A stretch of DNA of 22,438 nucleotides from DASUZB01 sp036377075 (GCA_036377075.1 DASUZB010000288.1:1-22438); one strand, 5' to 3'. Shown: positions 13,182-22,361, counted from the stretch's first letter. A program made the numbers and translations. Notes: generated from the letters alone by a model not told the origin.

Positions 13182-15743
13182 GTGGCTGGCGGTCCGCGGT
13201 GGTCGCCGCCGCGTGAACTGCAGCGACGCTGGCGGGTCGCGGCCCAGGTCGCCCGCGACGCGATCATGTCGCTGCCCGCCGCGGGCGGCGGCAGGGAGGT
13301 GGCGGCCAGCCTCGGCCAGGTGCTCGCCGAGAGCCCGGCGCAGCCGTTCCTGCTGCACCTCTCCGACCAGGCCGAGGAGATCGTCGGCCGCACCGTGGAG
13401 CTGGCCGAGGCCCAGGCGGCCCTGGAGCGCGGCCGGCGCGGTGGCGACCCGCTGCAGCGCGCCGCGGCGGGCGAGGTCCCCGTGGTGGTGGTCCACGGCC
13501 CGCCCGGGATCGGCACCTCGGCCTTTGCCGTGCAGCTCGCCCGCTGGGCGCGGCCGCTGTTCCCCGACGGGCAGCTCGCCGTCGACCTGGGCCAGCCCGG
13601 CGGGGCGGCGGGCCCCGGCGACGCCCTCAGCGAGCTGCTGCAGGCCCTCGGCGCGCGCCCCAGGGAGGTCCCCGACGACCTGCTGGAGCGGGCCAGGCGC
13701 TACCGCTCCCTGCTGGCCGACCGGCGCACCCTGGTGCTGGTCGAGCGGGCGACCGACGCCGAGCAGGTGCGCGCGCTGCTGCCCAGCAGCCCCGGCTGCG
13801 CCATGATCGTGACCACCAGGGCGCCGCTCGGCGGCCTGGTGACGGCCGCGCGCTGCCGCATCGCGCCGCTGCCGGAGCGGGACGCGGTCGAGCTGCTGGC
13901 GCGCACGGTCGGCCGCGCCCGCGTCGACGACGACCCGGCCGCCGCCCTCGCCATCGTCCGCTGGGGCGGCCGCCACCCGCTGGCGGTGCGGGTCCTCGGG
14001 GCCTGGATGCGCCAGCACGCCGGCGAGGCCCTGCCGCTCGACCGCATGGCCGAGGACCTGCGCGACCGCGGCTCACCGGGCACCGGCGACGACCAGCGCG
14101 TCGGCGCCAGCCTCGAGATCGCCCACCGCTCGCTGTCCAGCGAGGGCAAGCGGGTGCTGCGCCACGTCGGCCTGCTGCCGACCGCCGAGCTGGACACCGG
14201 CGTGGTCGCCGCCCTCGCCGGCACCACCGCCGAGGCCACCGTGCGCGCCCTCGACGAGCTCGCCGAGGCGGCGCTGATCGAGCCGGTCGGCCAGGAGGGG
14301 GGTGCGCCGCCGGCCGGCGGCGCCGCCCGCTGGCGGGTGCACGAGCTGGTGTGGCGCTTCGCCGCCGACAAGGCCGCTCGGCTGGAGCCGGCCGCCCTGC
14401 GCCGCGCCGCCTGCGAGCGGATGGTCGCGTTCTACCTCGACCAGGCCGACCTGGCCGGCGCCGGCGGCGCCGTGGCCGTGCAGGAGCGGCTCGACTGGCT
14501 GGAGCGGGAGCGCGCCAACCTGGTCGCGGCCGTCGACCGGGCCGCCCTGGAGCAGCTCAACGACCTCGCCTGGCGGTTGGCGGTGCGCTGCGCCCGCTTC
14601 CTCGACGCGCGCCACTACTGGGACGCCTGGCTGCTCACCGCCGAGCGCGGGGTGGCGGCCGCCGAGGCGCTCGGCAACGCGGCCGCGGAGGCGGCTACCA
14701 ACGAGAACCTGGCCGACGCGAACCTGCGCCGCGGGCGCGTCGACGAGGCGGTCACCCGCTACGAGCGCAGCGTGGCCCAGTGGCGCCAGCGCGGCGAGGA
14801 CGCCGGCCTGGCCCGCGCGCTGGCCGGCCTCGGCGCCGCCCAAGAGCGCCGCGGCCAGCTCGGCAAGGCGGTCGCCTGCTACGACGAGAGCCTGGCGCTG
14901 CGCCGCGGGCTCGACGACGTGCGCGCCACCGCCTGGGCGCTGGAGCGCCTCGGCGGCGCCCACCGCGAGTGGCGCAACCACAGCCAGGCGGTCAGCGCCT
15001 ACCGCGAGAGCCTGCGCCTCTACCAGGCCCGCGGCGACCGCACCAGCGAGGCGCGCGTCCGCACCGAGCTGGCCCTCACCTACCAGCAGCAGGGCGACGC
15101 CAGGCGCGCCCTGCGGGAGCTCACCCGCAGCCTGCGCGCCCACGGCGAGCTCGGCGACGACCAGGGCGCCGCCCTGGCCCTCGGCCACCTCGGCGAGGTC
15201 CAGCGCGAGCTGGGGCAGCACAACGAGGCGGTCAGGACCTTCAGGCAGGGGCAGGTGCTGGCGCGCTCCCTCGGCGACGGCCCGGCCGAGGTCGCCGTCC
15301 TGTGCCAGCTCGGCGAGGTCCTCCGCGAGCTGGGCCAGCAGGAGGAGGCGGCGATCGCCTTCGAGCAGAGCGCCGACGGCGCCCGCCAGCTCGGCGACCG
15401 CGCCGCGGAGGGCAAGGCCCTGCTGCAGCTCGGCATGCTCAGGCTCGGCGGGCGCCAGGCCCGCGCGGCGGTCGCGCCGCTGCGGCGGGCGGTCGACCTG
15501 GCCCGCGGGCTCGGCGACCGCGACGCGGAAGCCCACGTCCTGGAACAGCTCGGCCTCGCCCACCTCGAGCAGGGCGAACTCGGCCGCGCCGCCACCGCGT
15601 TCGAGGCCAGCCGGGCGGTCTACGAGCGGCTCGGGGACATCGAGCGCGCCGCCGCCCTGCGCAAGCGGCTCGACCGGGCGCTGGCCGCCGGCGCCCGCCT
15701 CGGCGAGCCGCCGGGCGACGGCGCCGCCCGCCCCCCTACGTGA
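13182..15743 (+). CDS. NB-ARC-like protein with eight TPRs and degenerate Walker motifs
   Basis: This 853-residue cytoplasmic protein has the layout of actinobacterial NB-ARC/STAND proteins without a DNA-binding domain. Residues 1-98 are a helical N-terminal part that I do not recognise. The P-loop region reads GPPGIGTS (106-113), with Thr112 where the Walker A lysine belongs. The Walker B segment reads TLVLVERA (183-190), with Glu188-Arg189 where Asp-Asp or Asp-Asn is usual. VTTR (210-213) and the GxP-like GRHPLAV (263-269) are kept. A winged-helix-like linker follows (about 305-395). From about 500 to 820 there are eight TPRs, each exactly 40 residues, with the consensus Leu at 510, 550, 590, 630, 670, 710, 750 and 790. 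The fold suggests a protein-protein sensor or scaffold, and loss of both key residues suggests no ATP hydrolysis. The start is GTG, and the end overlaps the convergent cyclophilin gene by 8 bases. Confidence 0.88.
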   Translation: MAGGPRWSPPRELQRRWRVAAQVARDAIMSLPAAGGGREVAASLGQVLAESPAQPFLLHLSDQAEEIVGRTVELAEAQAALERGRRGGDPLQRAAAGEVPVVVVHGPPGIGTSAFAVQLARWARPLFPDGQLAVDLGQPGGAAGPGDALSELLQALGARPREVPDDLLERARRYRSLLADRRTLVLVERATDAEQVRALLPSSPGCAMIVTTRAPLGGLVTAARCRIAPLPERDAVELLARTVGRARVDDDPAAALAIVRWGGRHPLAVRVLGAWMRQHAGEALPLDRMAEDLRDRGSPGTGDDQRVGASLEIAHRSLSSEGKRVLRHVGLLPTAELDTGVVAALAGTTAEATVRALDELAEAALIEPVGQEGGAPPAGGAARWRVHELVWRFAADKAARLEPAALRRAACERMVAFYLDQADLAGAGGAVAVQERLDWLERERANLVAAVDRAALEQLNDLAWRLAVRCARFLDARHYWDAWLLTAERGVAAAEALGNAAAEAATNENLADANLRRGRVDEAVTRYERSVAQWRQRGEDAGLARALAGLGAAQERRGQLGKAVACYDESLALRRGLDDVRATAWALERLGGAHREWRNHSQAVSAYRESLRLYQARGDRTSEARVRTELALTYQQQGDARRALRELTRSLRAHGELGDDQGAALALGHLGEVQRELGQHNEAVRTFRQGQVLARSLGDGPAEVAVLCQLGEVLRELGQQEEAAIAFEQSADGARQLGDRAAEGKALLQLGMLRLGGRQARAAVAPLRRAVDLARGLGDRDAEAHVLEQLGLAHLEQGELGRAATAFEASRAVYERLGDIERAAALRKRLDRALAAGARLGEPPGDGAARPPT

Positions 15744-16533
15744 TCGAGACGGTCGCCGACTCGATCCAGACCGACTGGGTGGGGGTGTCGCCACGCGCGC
15801 CGCCGACCGGGATCGCGGCGATCTTGTCGATCACGTCCTGGCCCTTCACCACCTTGCCGAACAGCGTGTAGTTGCTCTGCAGCCCCTTGTTGTCCTGGGT
15901 GGAGATGAAGAACTGGCTGCCAGAGGTGTTCGGCCCGGAGTTGGCCATCGCCAGCGTGTACTTCTTGTAGGGGTCCTTCCCCTTGGGCAGCTCGTCGGGG
16001 ATCTGGTAGCCGGGACCGCCCTCGCCGGTGCCCTTGGGGTCGCCGCCCTGGATCACCCCGATGTTGGTCTTGCTGCCGGGCACGATGCGGTGGAACCAGG
16101 TCGAGTCGTAGTAGTGGCGCTGCGCGAGGAAGACGAAGTTGTAGGTGGTGAGCGGGGCCGCCTTCGGGTCGAGCTGCACGGTGACGTCGCCGCACGAGGT
16201 CTTCAGCAGCGCCTGGTAGTGGTGCCTGGGGTTGGCCGCGGTCTTGGGCTGGCGGTCCAGCTTGGGGTGGATCACCCGCGGCGGCACCTTGCCGCCGCAC
16301 GCCACCGCCGCCGGGGCGGTGGGGATGTCGACGCGCTCGTCCTGGGCGGCGGCCGGCTTGGCCTTCTCGTGGCCGCGCAGCATCATGCCGGCGAGCCCGG
16401 CGACCAGGACCACCACGCCGAGCGAGCCGTACACCAGCAGCGCCCGGCGCCGGCGTGCGCGCCGTCGCGCCGCCTCCCGCCTTGCCTTGAGTCGGGCCAG
16501 TTCACGGCGGCGGGTTTGGCTCGCGCTCGGCAT
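15736..16533 (-). CDS. Membrane-anchored cyclophilin-type peptidyl-prolyl isomerase
   Basis: This reverse-strand gene encodes 265 residues. A very basic N-terminus (residues 8-30, mostly Arg/Lys) precedes one membrane segment (about 31-52, ALLVYGSLGVVVLVAGLAGMML), so it is likely a signal-anchor protein with its enzyme domain outside the cell. After a linker with Cys79, the cyclophilin domain starts at about 105. It includes WFHRIVPG (146-153), QGGDPKGTGEGGPGY (162-176), MANSGPNTSGSQFFI (196-210) and the late LFGKVVKGQDVIDKI. It would catalyse proline isomerisation in exported proteins. The ATG at 16533 has GGAG (16541-16544) 7 nt away. The ppi-MBL neighbourhood is the common actinobacterial one. 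Its 3' end overlaps the NB-ARC/TPR gene by 8 bases, tail to tail. Confidence 0.93.
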   Translation of the reverse strand: MPSASQTRRRELARLKARREAARRRARRRRALLVYGSLGVVVLVAGLAGMMLRGHEKAKPAAAQDERVDIPTAPAAVACGGKVPPRVIHPKLDRQPKTAANPRHHYQALLKTSCGDVTVQLDPKAAPLTTYNFVFLAQRHYYDSTWFHRIVPGSKTNIGVIQGGDPKGTGEGGPGYQIPDELPKGKDPYKKYTLAMANSGPNTSGSQFFISTQDNKGLQSNYTLFGKVVKGQDVIDKIAAIPVGGARGDTPTQSVWIESATVSIT

Positions 16534-16624
16534 GCTCCCTCTCCACTCCAATGTGCGACGACTTCGACGCGCCCGGGCGTCCGCTTTGCAGTCTATTCAA
16601 CCAGGCATCCCTTAGGCAGGGCGC

Positions 16625-16630
16625 TAGACT
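16625..16630 (+). promoter_or_regulatory. -10 element for a probably leaderless MBL message
   Basis: TAGACT at 16625-16630 ends 9 nt before the ATG at 16640, and no Shine-Dalgarno sequence precedes that ATG. The predicted transcription start falls within about three bases of the start codon, as in leaderless actinobacterial mRNAs. No good -35 hexamer is seen at the right distance. Confidence 0.5.
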
Positions 16631-16639
16631 CTCGCTGAC

Positions 16640-17310
16640 ATGTTCGTCGTCTCGTTTCCGGCCGGGACCTTCCAGACCAACTGCTACCTGGTCGCCGCCT
16701 CCGCCGGCGCGGAGGCGCTGGTCGTCGACCCCGGGCAGGACGCCATGGCGGGGGTGGACGAGCTCTGCGACCGGCACCACCTGCAGCCCGTCGCCGTGCT
16801 GGTCACCCACGGCCACCTCGACCACATCTGGACGGTCGCGCCGCTGGCCGGTGCCCACGGCATCCCGGCCCTCGTCCACCCGGAGGACCGCCACCTGCTC
16901 AGCGACCCGCTGGCCGGGGTCGGCCCCGAGCTGCGCGCGATGCTCCCCGGGCTGTCGCTCGCCGAGCCGGACGAGGTGCGCGAGCTGGTCGACGGCGAGG
17001 TCGTGGAGCTGGCCGGCGTGCGCCTGGTGGTCGACCACACGCCCGGCCACACCCGCGGCCACGTCACCTTCCGGACCGAGGACGTGCTGTTCGCCGGCGA
17101 CCTGGTGTTCGCCGGCTCGATCGGCCGCACCGACCTGCCCGGCGGCTCCACCGAGCAGATGATGGCCTCGCTGGCCGACCATTTCCTGACCCTGCCCGAC
17201 GAGGTGGAGGTCCTCCCCGGCCACGGGCCACGCACCACCGTCGGCCGCGAGCGCGCCTCCAACCCCTTCCTCACCTCCGCTATCCTGCCCTTCGACCCAG
17301 GAGCCCGTCA

Positions 17311-17314
<4 letters not shown>
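16640..17314 (+). CDS. Metallo-beta-lactamase-fold hydrolase (glyoxalase II-like)
   Basis: The 224-residue protein carries the complete metal-binding set: THGHLDH (56-62), His137 in PGHTRGH, Asp154 in FAGDLVF, and His195 in LPGHGP. FQTNCYLV at 11-18 is the usual N-terminal mark of the GloB-like subgroup. Such proteins hydrolyse thioesters such as S-lactoylglutathione or other thiol adducts; the true substrate in an actinobacterium, where mycothiol replaces glutathione, is not known. It faces away from the cyclophilin gene across 106 nt and overlaps the start of aspS (GTGA). A matching neighbour (Rv2581c beside ppiB) exists in Mycobacterium tuberculosis according to my memory of that genome. 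No disruption is seen. Confidence 0.93.
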
Positions 17315-19110
<1,796 letters not shown>

Positions 19111-19385
19111 CCCAAACTAACTAGCCTTGCCGGTAACCTTCGCCCGGGTGTTGAATACGGACTTCGGCAGCGCCCGACGTTGTTCGTGACCTGGCTTTTC
19201 GTTTGCGCCAACACTTCGACGTAGGGGACCGGGCTTTCGATCGTGGTAGGCACCTGGGCAACCGGGTACCGGAAACGATCGGGACGGACCCCACCTGCTT
19301 TTGCGAGCAGGTGCATACGTTGACCAGGGCACGGCATCGTGGAGCGCTGCCGCGCGCGTTCCCCGTCCTCGGCGGAGGTGCGGTG
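19111..19385. other. Non-coding gap after aspS
   Basis: No protein-like frame is seen on either strand in these 275 bases, which are AT-richer than the surrounding genes. The gap marks the border between the conserved aspS block and the accessory genes. It contains a CGATCGT/ACGATCG inverted pair (19238-19244 and 19275-19281) and a tight hairpin (19292-19313), but no clear U-tract terminator and no convincing promoter. Confidence 0.5.
19292..19313 (+). terminator. Perfect 8-bp hairpin between aspS and hydrolase
   Basis: CACCTGCT (19292-19299) and AGCAGGTG (19306-19313) are perfect inverted repeats around a 6-nt loop. No U-tract follows. It could end aspS transcription, be a leader structure of the hydrolase message, or be a binding site. 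Confidence 0.35.
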
Positions 19386-20183
19386 GTGAGCTACGCGGAC
19401 GTCGGCGGCCTGTCCCTGTACTTCCAGGTGCACGGCACCGGCGAGCCGCTCGTCCTGCTGCACGGCGGCCTGGGCTCGATCGAGATGTTCGGCCCGGTCC
19501 TGCCGGCGCTCGCCGGGCACCGGCAGGTGCTCGCGGTCGACCTGCAGGCCCATGGGCGCACCGCGGACGTCGACCGGCCGATCCGCTTCGAGCTGCTCGC
19601 CGACGACGTCGCCGCGCTGCTCGGGCACCTCGGCCTGGCGGGCGCCGACGTGATGGGGTACTCGCTGGGCGGCGGGGCCGCCCTGCGGACCGCCATCCAG
19701 CATCCGCGGCTGGTCCGTCGGCTGGTGCTCGTCTCGACGCCGTTCAGGCGGGACGGCTGGTACCCGGAGATCATGGGCGGCCAGGCGCAGATGACCGCCG
19801 AGGCCGCCGAGCCGATGAAGCAGACGCCGATGTACGAGGCATACTCGCGCATCGCGCCGCGGGTCGAGGACTGGCCGCGGCTGATCGCCAAGGTGGGCGA
19901 GCTGCTCGCGCGGGACTACGACTGGTCCGCGGAGGTGGCCAACCTCGAGGCGCCGACGATGCTGGCCTACGGCGACGCCGACGCCATCCCTCCCGGGCAC
20001 GCGGTGGAGTTCTTCGGGTTGCTCGGCGGCGGCCAGCGCGACGCCGGCTGGGACGGCTCCGGCCGCCCCACCTCCCGGCTCGCCATCCTCCCCGGCACCA
20101 GCCACTACGACATCTTCGCCTCACCCGCCCTGGCCGCCGCTGTGGTCCCCTTCCTGGAAGCGCCACTGCCCAAGCCGGCCTGA
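19386..20183 (+). CDS. Alpha/beta-fold hydrolase
   Basis: The 265-residue protein has the full alpha/beta hydrolase catalytic set: oxyanion-hole loop LLHGGLG (24-30), nucleophile Ser93 in the elbow GYSLGG, an acidic residue in YGDADAIPP (Asp197 or Asp199), and His240 in GTSHYD. The segment 120-185 between core strands is the cap region and holds KQTPMYEAYSRIAPRVEDW. Substrate class (esterase, lipase or haloperoxidase-like) cannot be assigned. The start is taken as GTG at 19386, which has GGAGG (19374-19378) at 7 nt. GTG at 19383 is one codon upstream. Long upstream extensions of the frame have no protein-like character. The gene is followed 10 nt later by a GrpB-family gene. Confidence 0.9.
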   Translation: MSYADVGGLSLYFQVHGTGEPLVLLHGGLGSIEMFGPVLPALAGHRQVLAVDLQAHGRTADVDRPIRFELLADDVAALLGHLGLAGADVMGYSLGGGAALRTAIQHPRLVRRLVLVSTPFRRDGWYPEIMGGQAQMTAEAAEPMKQTPMYEAYSRIAPRVEDWPRLIAKVGELLARDYDWSAEVANLEAPTMLAYGDADAIPPGHAVEFFGLLGGGQRDAGWDGSGRPTSRLAILPGTSHYDIFASPALAAAVVPFLEAPLPKPA

Positions 20184-20193
20184 GCCCTGCAAA

Positions 20194-20742
20194 GTGAGCC
20201 GCGAGCCTGGACCCAGCGAGTGGCCCGCGTGGGCCACGGAGAACGTCGCACTGGTCGAATCCGTCGAGGGTTGGGCGGAGCAGGCCGTCGTCGAGCGTGA
20301 GTGGCTCCTCGACCTGCTCTCGCCGTGGCTGGTGGACGACGTCCACCACGTCGGTAGCACGGCGGTCCCGGGCCTGCCGGCCAAGCCGATCATCGACCTG
20401 ATGGCCGGCGTCCGGTCGCTGGACGACGCGCCCGCGATCGCACCGGTGCTCGAGCCGCACGGCTGGAACTTCGTTTCTCCCGAGCTCGATGCGCGACCGT
20501 GGCGTCGCTTCTTCGTCAAGGTCGCCGCCGACCGCCGTGTCGCCCACCTGCACCTGCTGGAGCCCACGGCGCCGCGGTGGGCCGAGCAGCTCCGGTTCCG
20601 CGACCGCCTCCGCGCCAGTGCGGAGCTCGCCAGGGAGTACGCCGAGCTGAAACGACGGTTGGCGAAGGAGTTCGCCGGCGACCGCGAGGGCTACACCGAG
20701 GGCAAGGCGGCGTTCGTGCAGCGCGTGCTCGCCGACCCGTAG
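20194..20742 (+). CDS. GrpB family (UPF0157) nucleotidyltransferase-fold protein
   Basis: The 182-residue protein contains the GrpB signature HHVGSTAVPGLPAKPIIDLMAGV (residues about 51-73), with the Gly-Ser and the later Asp that mark the nucleotidyltransferase-like fold. A second conserved block, HLHLLEPTAPRWAEQLRFRDRLRA, follows at about 118-141, and EYAELKRRLAKEFAGDREGYTEGKAAFV ends the protein in the usual way. Members are small proteins of mostly unknown function, often next to unrelated genes. The start is GTG at 20194 without a clear ribosome binding site, 10 nt after the hydrolase stop, so it is probably read by the same ribosomes. A later start would cut into the conserved region. 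It converges on the HNH gene, with stops 70 nt apart. Confidence 0.9.
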   Translation: MSREPGPSEWPAWATENVALVESVEGWAEQAVVEREWLLDLLSPWLVDDVHHVGSTAVPGLPAKPIIDLMAGVRSLDDAPAIAPVLEPHGWNFVSPELDARPWRRFFVKVAADRRVAHLHLLEPTAPRWAEQLRFRDRLRASAELAREYAELKRRLAKEFAGDREGYTEGKAAFVQRVLADP

Positions 20743-20812
20743 TCGGGCACGACCGGCAGCCGTCACGCGGCGGTGCCGCCGGCCAGTCAGGCGCTGCTGG
20801 GTGGGGCGGCCG

Positions 20813-22234
20813 CTAGGCGGCGGGTGGGTCGTGGCCGTGGTCCCGGCGGTCGGGCGGGACCAGGGTGACGCGGCCGGAGGCCGGGTCGCGGCGGAACCGC
20901 CAGGCGCCCTCGTGGGCGGCGACGTGGTGGACCCGGCACACCAGCACCAGGCCGGCCAGGCTGGTCGCCCCGCCGCGGGCCCAGTGCACCAGGTGGTGGG
21001 CGTCGCACCACGCCGCCGGCCGGCCGCAGCCCTCGGCGACGCAGCCGCCGTCGCGCAACGCCAGCGCCCGCCGCAGCGCCGGCGGGACGACGCGGGTGGC
21101 GCGGCCCAGGTCCAGCAGCGCGACCGGCGCGCCCAGCGGCGCCGGCAGCAGGCTGACCGCCTTGCGCAGCACCGCGGCCAGGGTGCCCCCGTCCGCCCGG
21201 GCGCCGCCGCCCTCCTGGGGGCCGGCGTCCGGGCTGGGGTCGGGGTGGCCGGCGCCGGTGCCGGGCAGGTCGGGGTCGCGGCGGACGACCGCGCGGGTGA
21301 CCAGCGCGTCGCAGGCCAGCCGGCGGACCGTCTCGGGCGGCAGGACCCCGCCCCAGGCGCCGACCCCGCCGACCCCGGTCTGGGCTTGGAGGCTGGCCAG
21401 CTCGATCGTGACGTTGACCTGCGGCCGCAGGCCGCCCTCCTGGGGCAGGTCCCCGGCGCGCAAGGCCCAGCGGGCCAGGTCGGCCAGGGCGTCGGCGCGA
21501 CGCTGCGCCGCCGAGCGCTGGTCCTCGGGCCCCGTGGGGCGGGCCAGCGGCGCCAGCGCCGCCTGGACGGCCTCGCCGGCCTCGGGGTCCAGCAGGCCCC
21601 TGACGTCGACGCCGTCGACGGTGGCGGCCAGCCACAGCCCGCGGCGCTCGAGCCCCTTGCGGGCCCGCTCCTCGGCGGCGTCGGGGTCGACCAGGTCGCG
21701 GAGGTGCTCGGCGACGCGGCGCAGGCGGGGCGGGTCCAGGCGGGCGGCGGCGTCGAGCAGGACCGGCTCGGCCTCGGCGACCCGTGCGGGTGGCAGGTCG
21801 GCGGTGGCGTCGGCCAGGGCCGCGGCGTGCTGGTAGGACACCTCCCCGCGGGCCAGCGCGGCGGCGGTGCCGGTGAGGGGGCCGCGGTGCAAGGCGCGGG
21901 CGGTGCGGACCCGCTGCGCGGCCAGCGCCGGGCTCGTGCGGCAGGTGGCGCGCAGCCAGCCGGCGGTCGGGGCCACCACGCCGCGTTCGGCTCCGGCGGC
22001 GCCGCGGGCGTCGGCCGCGGCCAGCAGCCGCAGCCAGGCGGCTTCGGCCTGGTCGAGCAGCCGGCGCATGCCAAGGACCTGCTCGGCGAGCAGGGCGTCG
22101 CCGAGCCGGTCGAGGTTGTCGCCGGCCAACTCCGCGACGGCGGCAGCCAGCGCCTCCAGGCCTGCGGGCAGCGTCGCCGGTGCCTCGCCAGGGCTGGCTT
22201 CTGGCTCGCTCGGCGAACGGGTGTACGTTTTCAT
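20813..22234 (-). CDS. DUF222/13E12-family HNH nuclease-like protein, HNH Asn replaced
   Basis: This reverse-strand 473-residue protein has an alpha-helical DUF222 domain (about residues 30-310), a proline- and glycine-rich linker (about 319-350), and a C-terminal HNH domain (about 385-445). The zinc and active-site region has Cys398, Cys403, Cys410, His413-His414, Cys433, His436-His437 and His441. The usual middle asparagine of the HNH motif, as I know the family pattern, corresponds to Gly428 in SLAGLVLVC. The family is typical of Actinomycetota and often multi-copy. Its role is unknown and it is suspected to be mobile. The start is the ATG at 22234 (MKTYTRSPSE), with an AGGTAGG stretch upstream. 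An in-frame extension to 22399 is not protein-like. Whether the protein cuts DNA is doubtful with Gly428. Confidence 0.9.
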   Translation of the reverse strand: MKTYTRSPSEPEASPGEAPATLPAGLEALAAAVAELAGDNLDRLGDALLAEQVLGMRRLLDQAEAAWLRLLAAADARGAAGAERGVVAPTAGWLRATCRTSPALAAQRVRTARALHRGPLTGTAAALARGEVSYQHAAALADATADLPPARVAEAEPVLLDAAARLDPPRLRRVAEHLRDLVDPDAAEERARKGLERRGLWLAATVDGVDVRGLLDPEAGEAVQAALAPLARPTGPEDQRSAAQRRADALADLARWALRAGDLPQEGGLRPQVNVTIELASLQAQTGVGGVGAWGGVLPPETVRRLACDALVTRAVVRRDPDLPGTGAGHPDPSPDAGPQEGGGARADGGTLAAVLRKAVSLLPAPLGAPVALLDLGRATRVVPPALRRALALRDGGCVAEGCGRPAAWCDAHHLVHWARGGATSLAGLVLVCRVHHVAAHEGAWRFRRDPASGRVTLVPPDRRDHGHDPPAA

Positions 22235-22285
22235 ACCCCGGAACCTACCTAGCCAGCCGGCTCCCGCCCAGCCCCACGCGCAAGT

Positions 22286-22294
22286 TGTGGACAA
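22286..22294 (-). promoter_or_regulatory. DnaA-box-like 9-mer (TTGTCCACA)
   Basis: On the reverse strand, positions 22286-22294 read TTGTCCACA, an exact match to the actinobacterial DnaA-box consensus. The enclosing TTGTGGACAA (22285-22294) is a TTGT-nn-ACAA inverted repeat and could instead be an operator. It is a single copy, so it is not an origin. Confidence 0.4.
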
Positions 22295-22321
22295 GCAGCC
22301 CACAGGCCCAACATGGTCGCC

Positions 22322-22361
22322 TTGTGCCGCGCCACGACGACGCTCGTGAGTTTGGGCACAA
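22322..22361 (+). terminator. Nested hairpin ahead of the last gene
   Basis: TTGTGCC (22322-22328) pairs with GGCACAA (22355-22361), and inside it CACGA (22333-22337) pairs with TCGTG (22344-22348) around a 6-nt loop. A competing arm, CACAAGGC (22371-22378), can pair with GCCTTGTG (22319-22326). It could be a terminator, a leader attenuator-like switch, or DNA palindromes for a regulator. The 3' end of the stem coincides with a possible ATG at 22361. Confidence 0.35.

Noticed and set aside
14073..15794. Long antisense frame across the TPR region
   Set aside because: Repetitive Gly/Ala/Leu translation that reflects the TPR codons on the other strand. No start signal or motif.
22285..22294. 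Replication origin
   Set aside because: Only one DnaA-type 9-mer is present, with no AT-rich unwinding region and no dnaA, dnaN or parAB neighbours.
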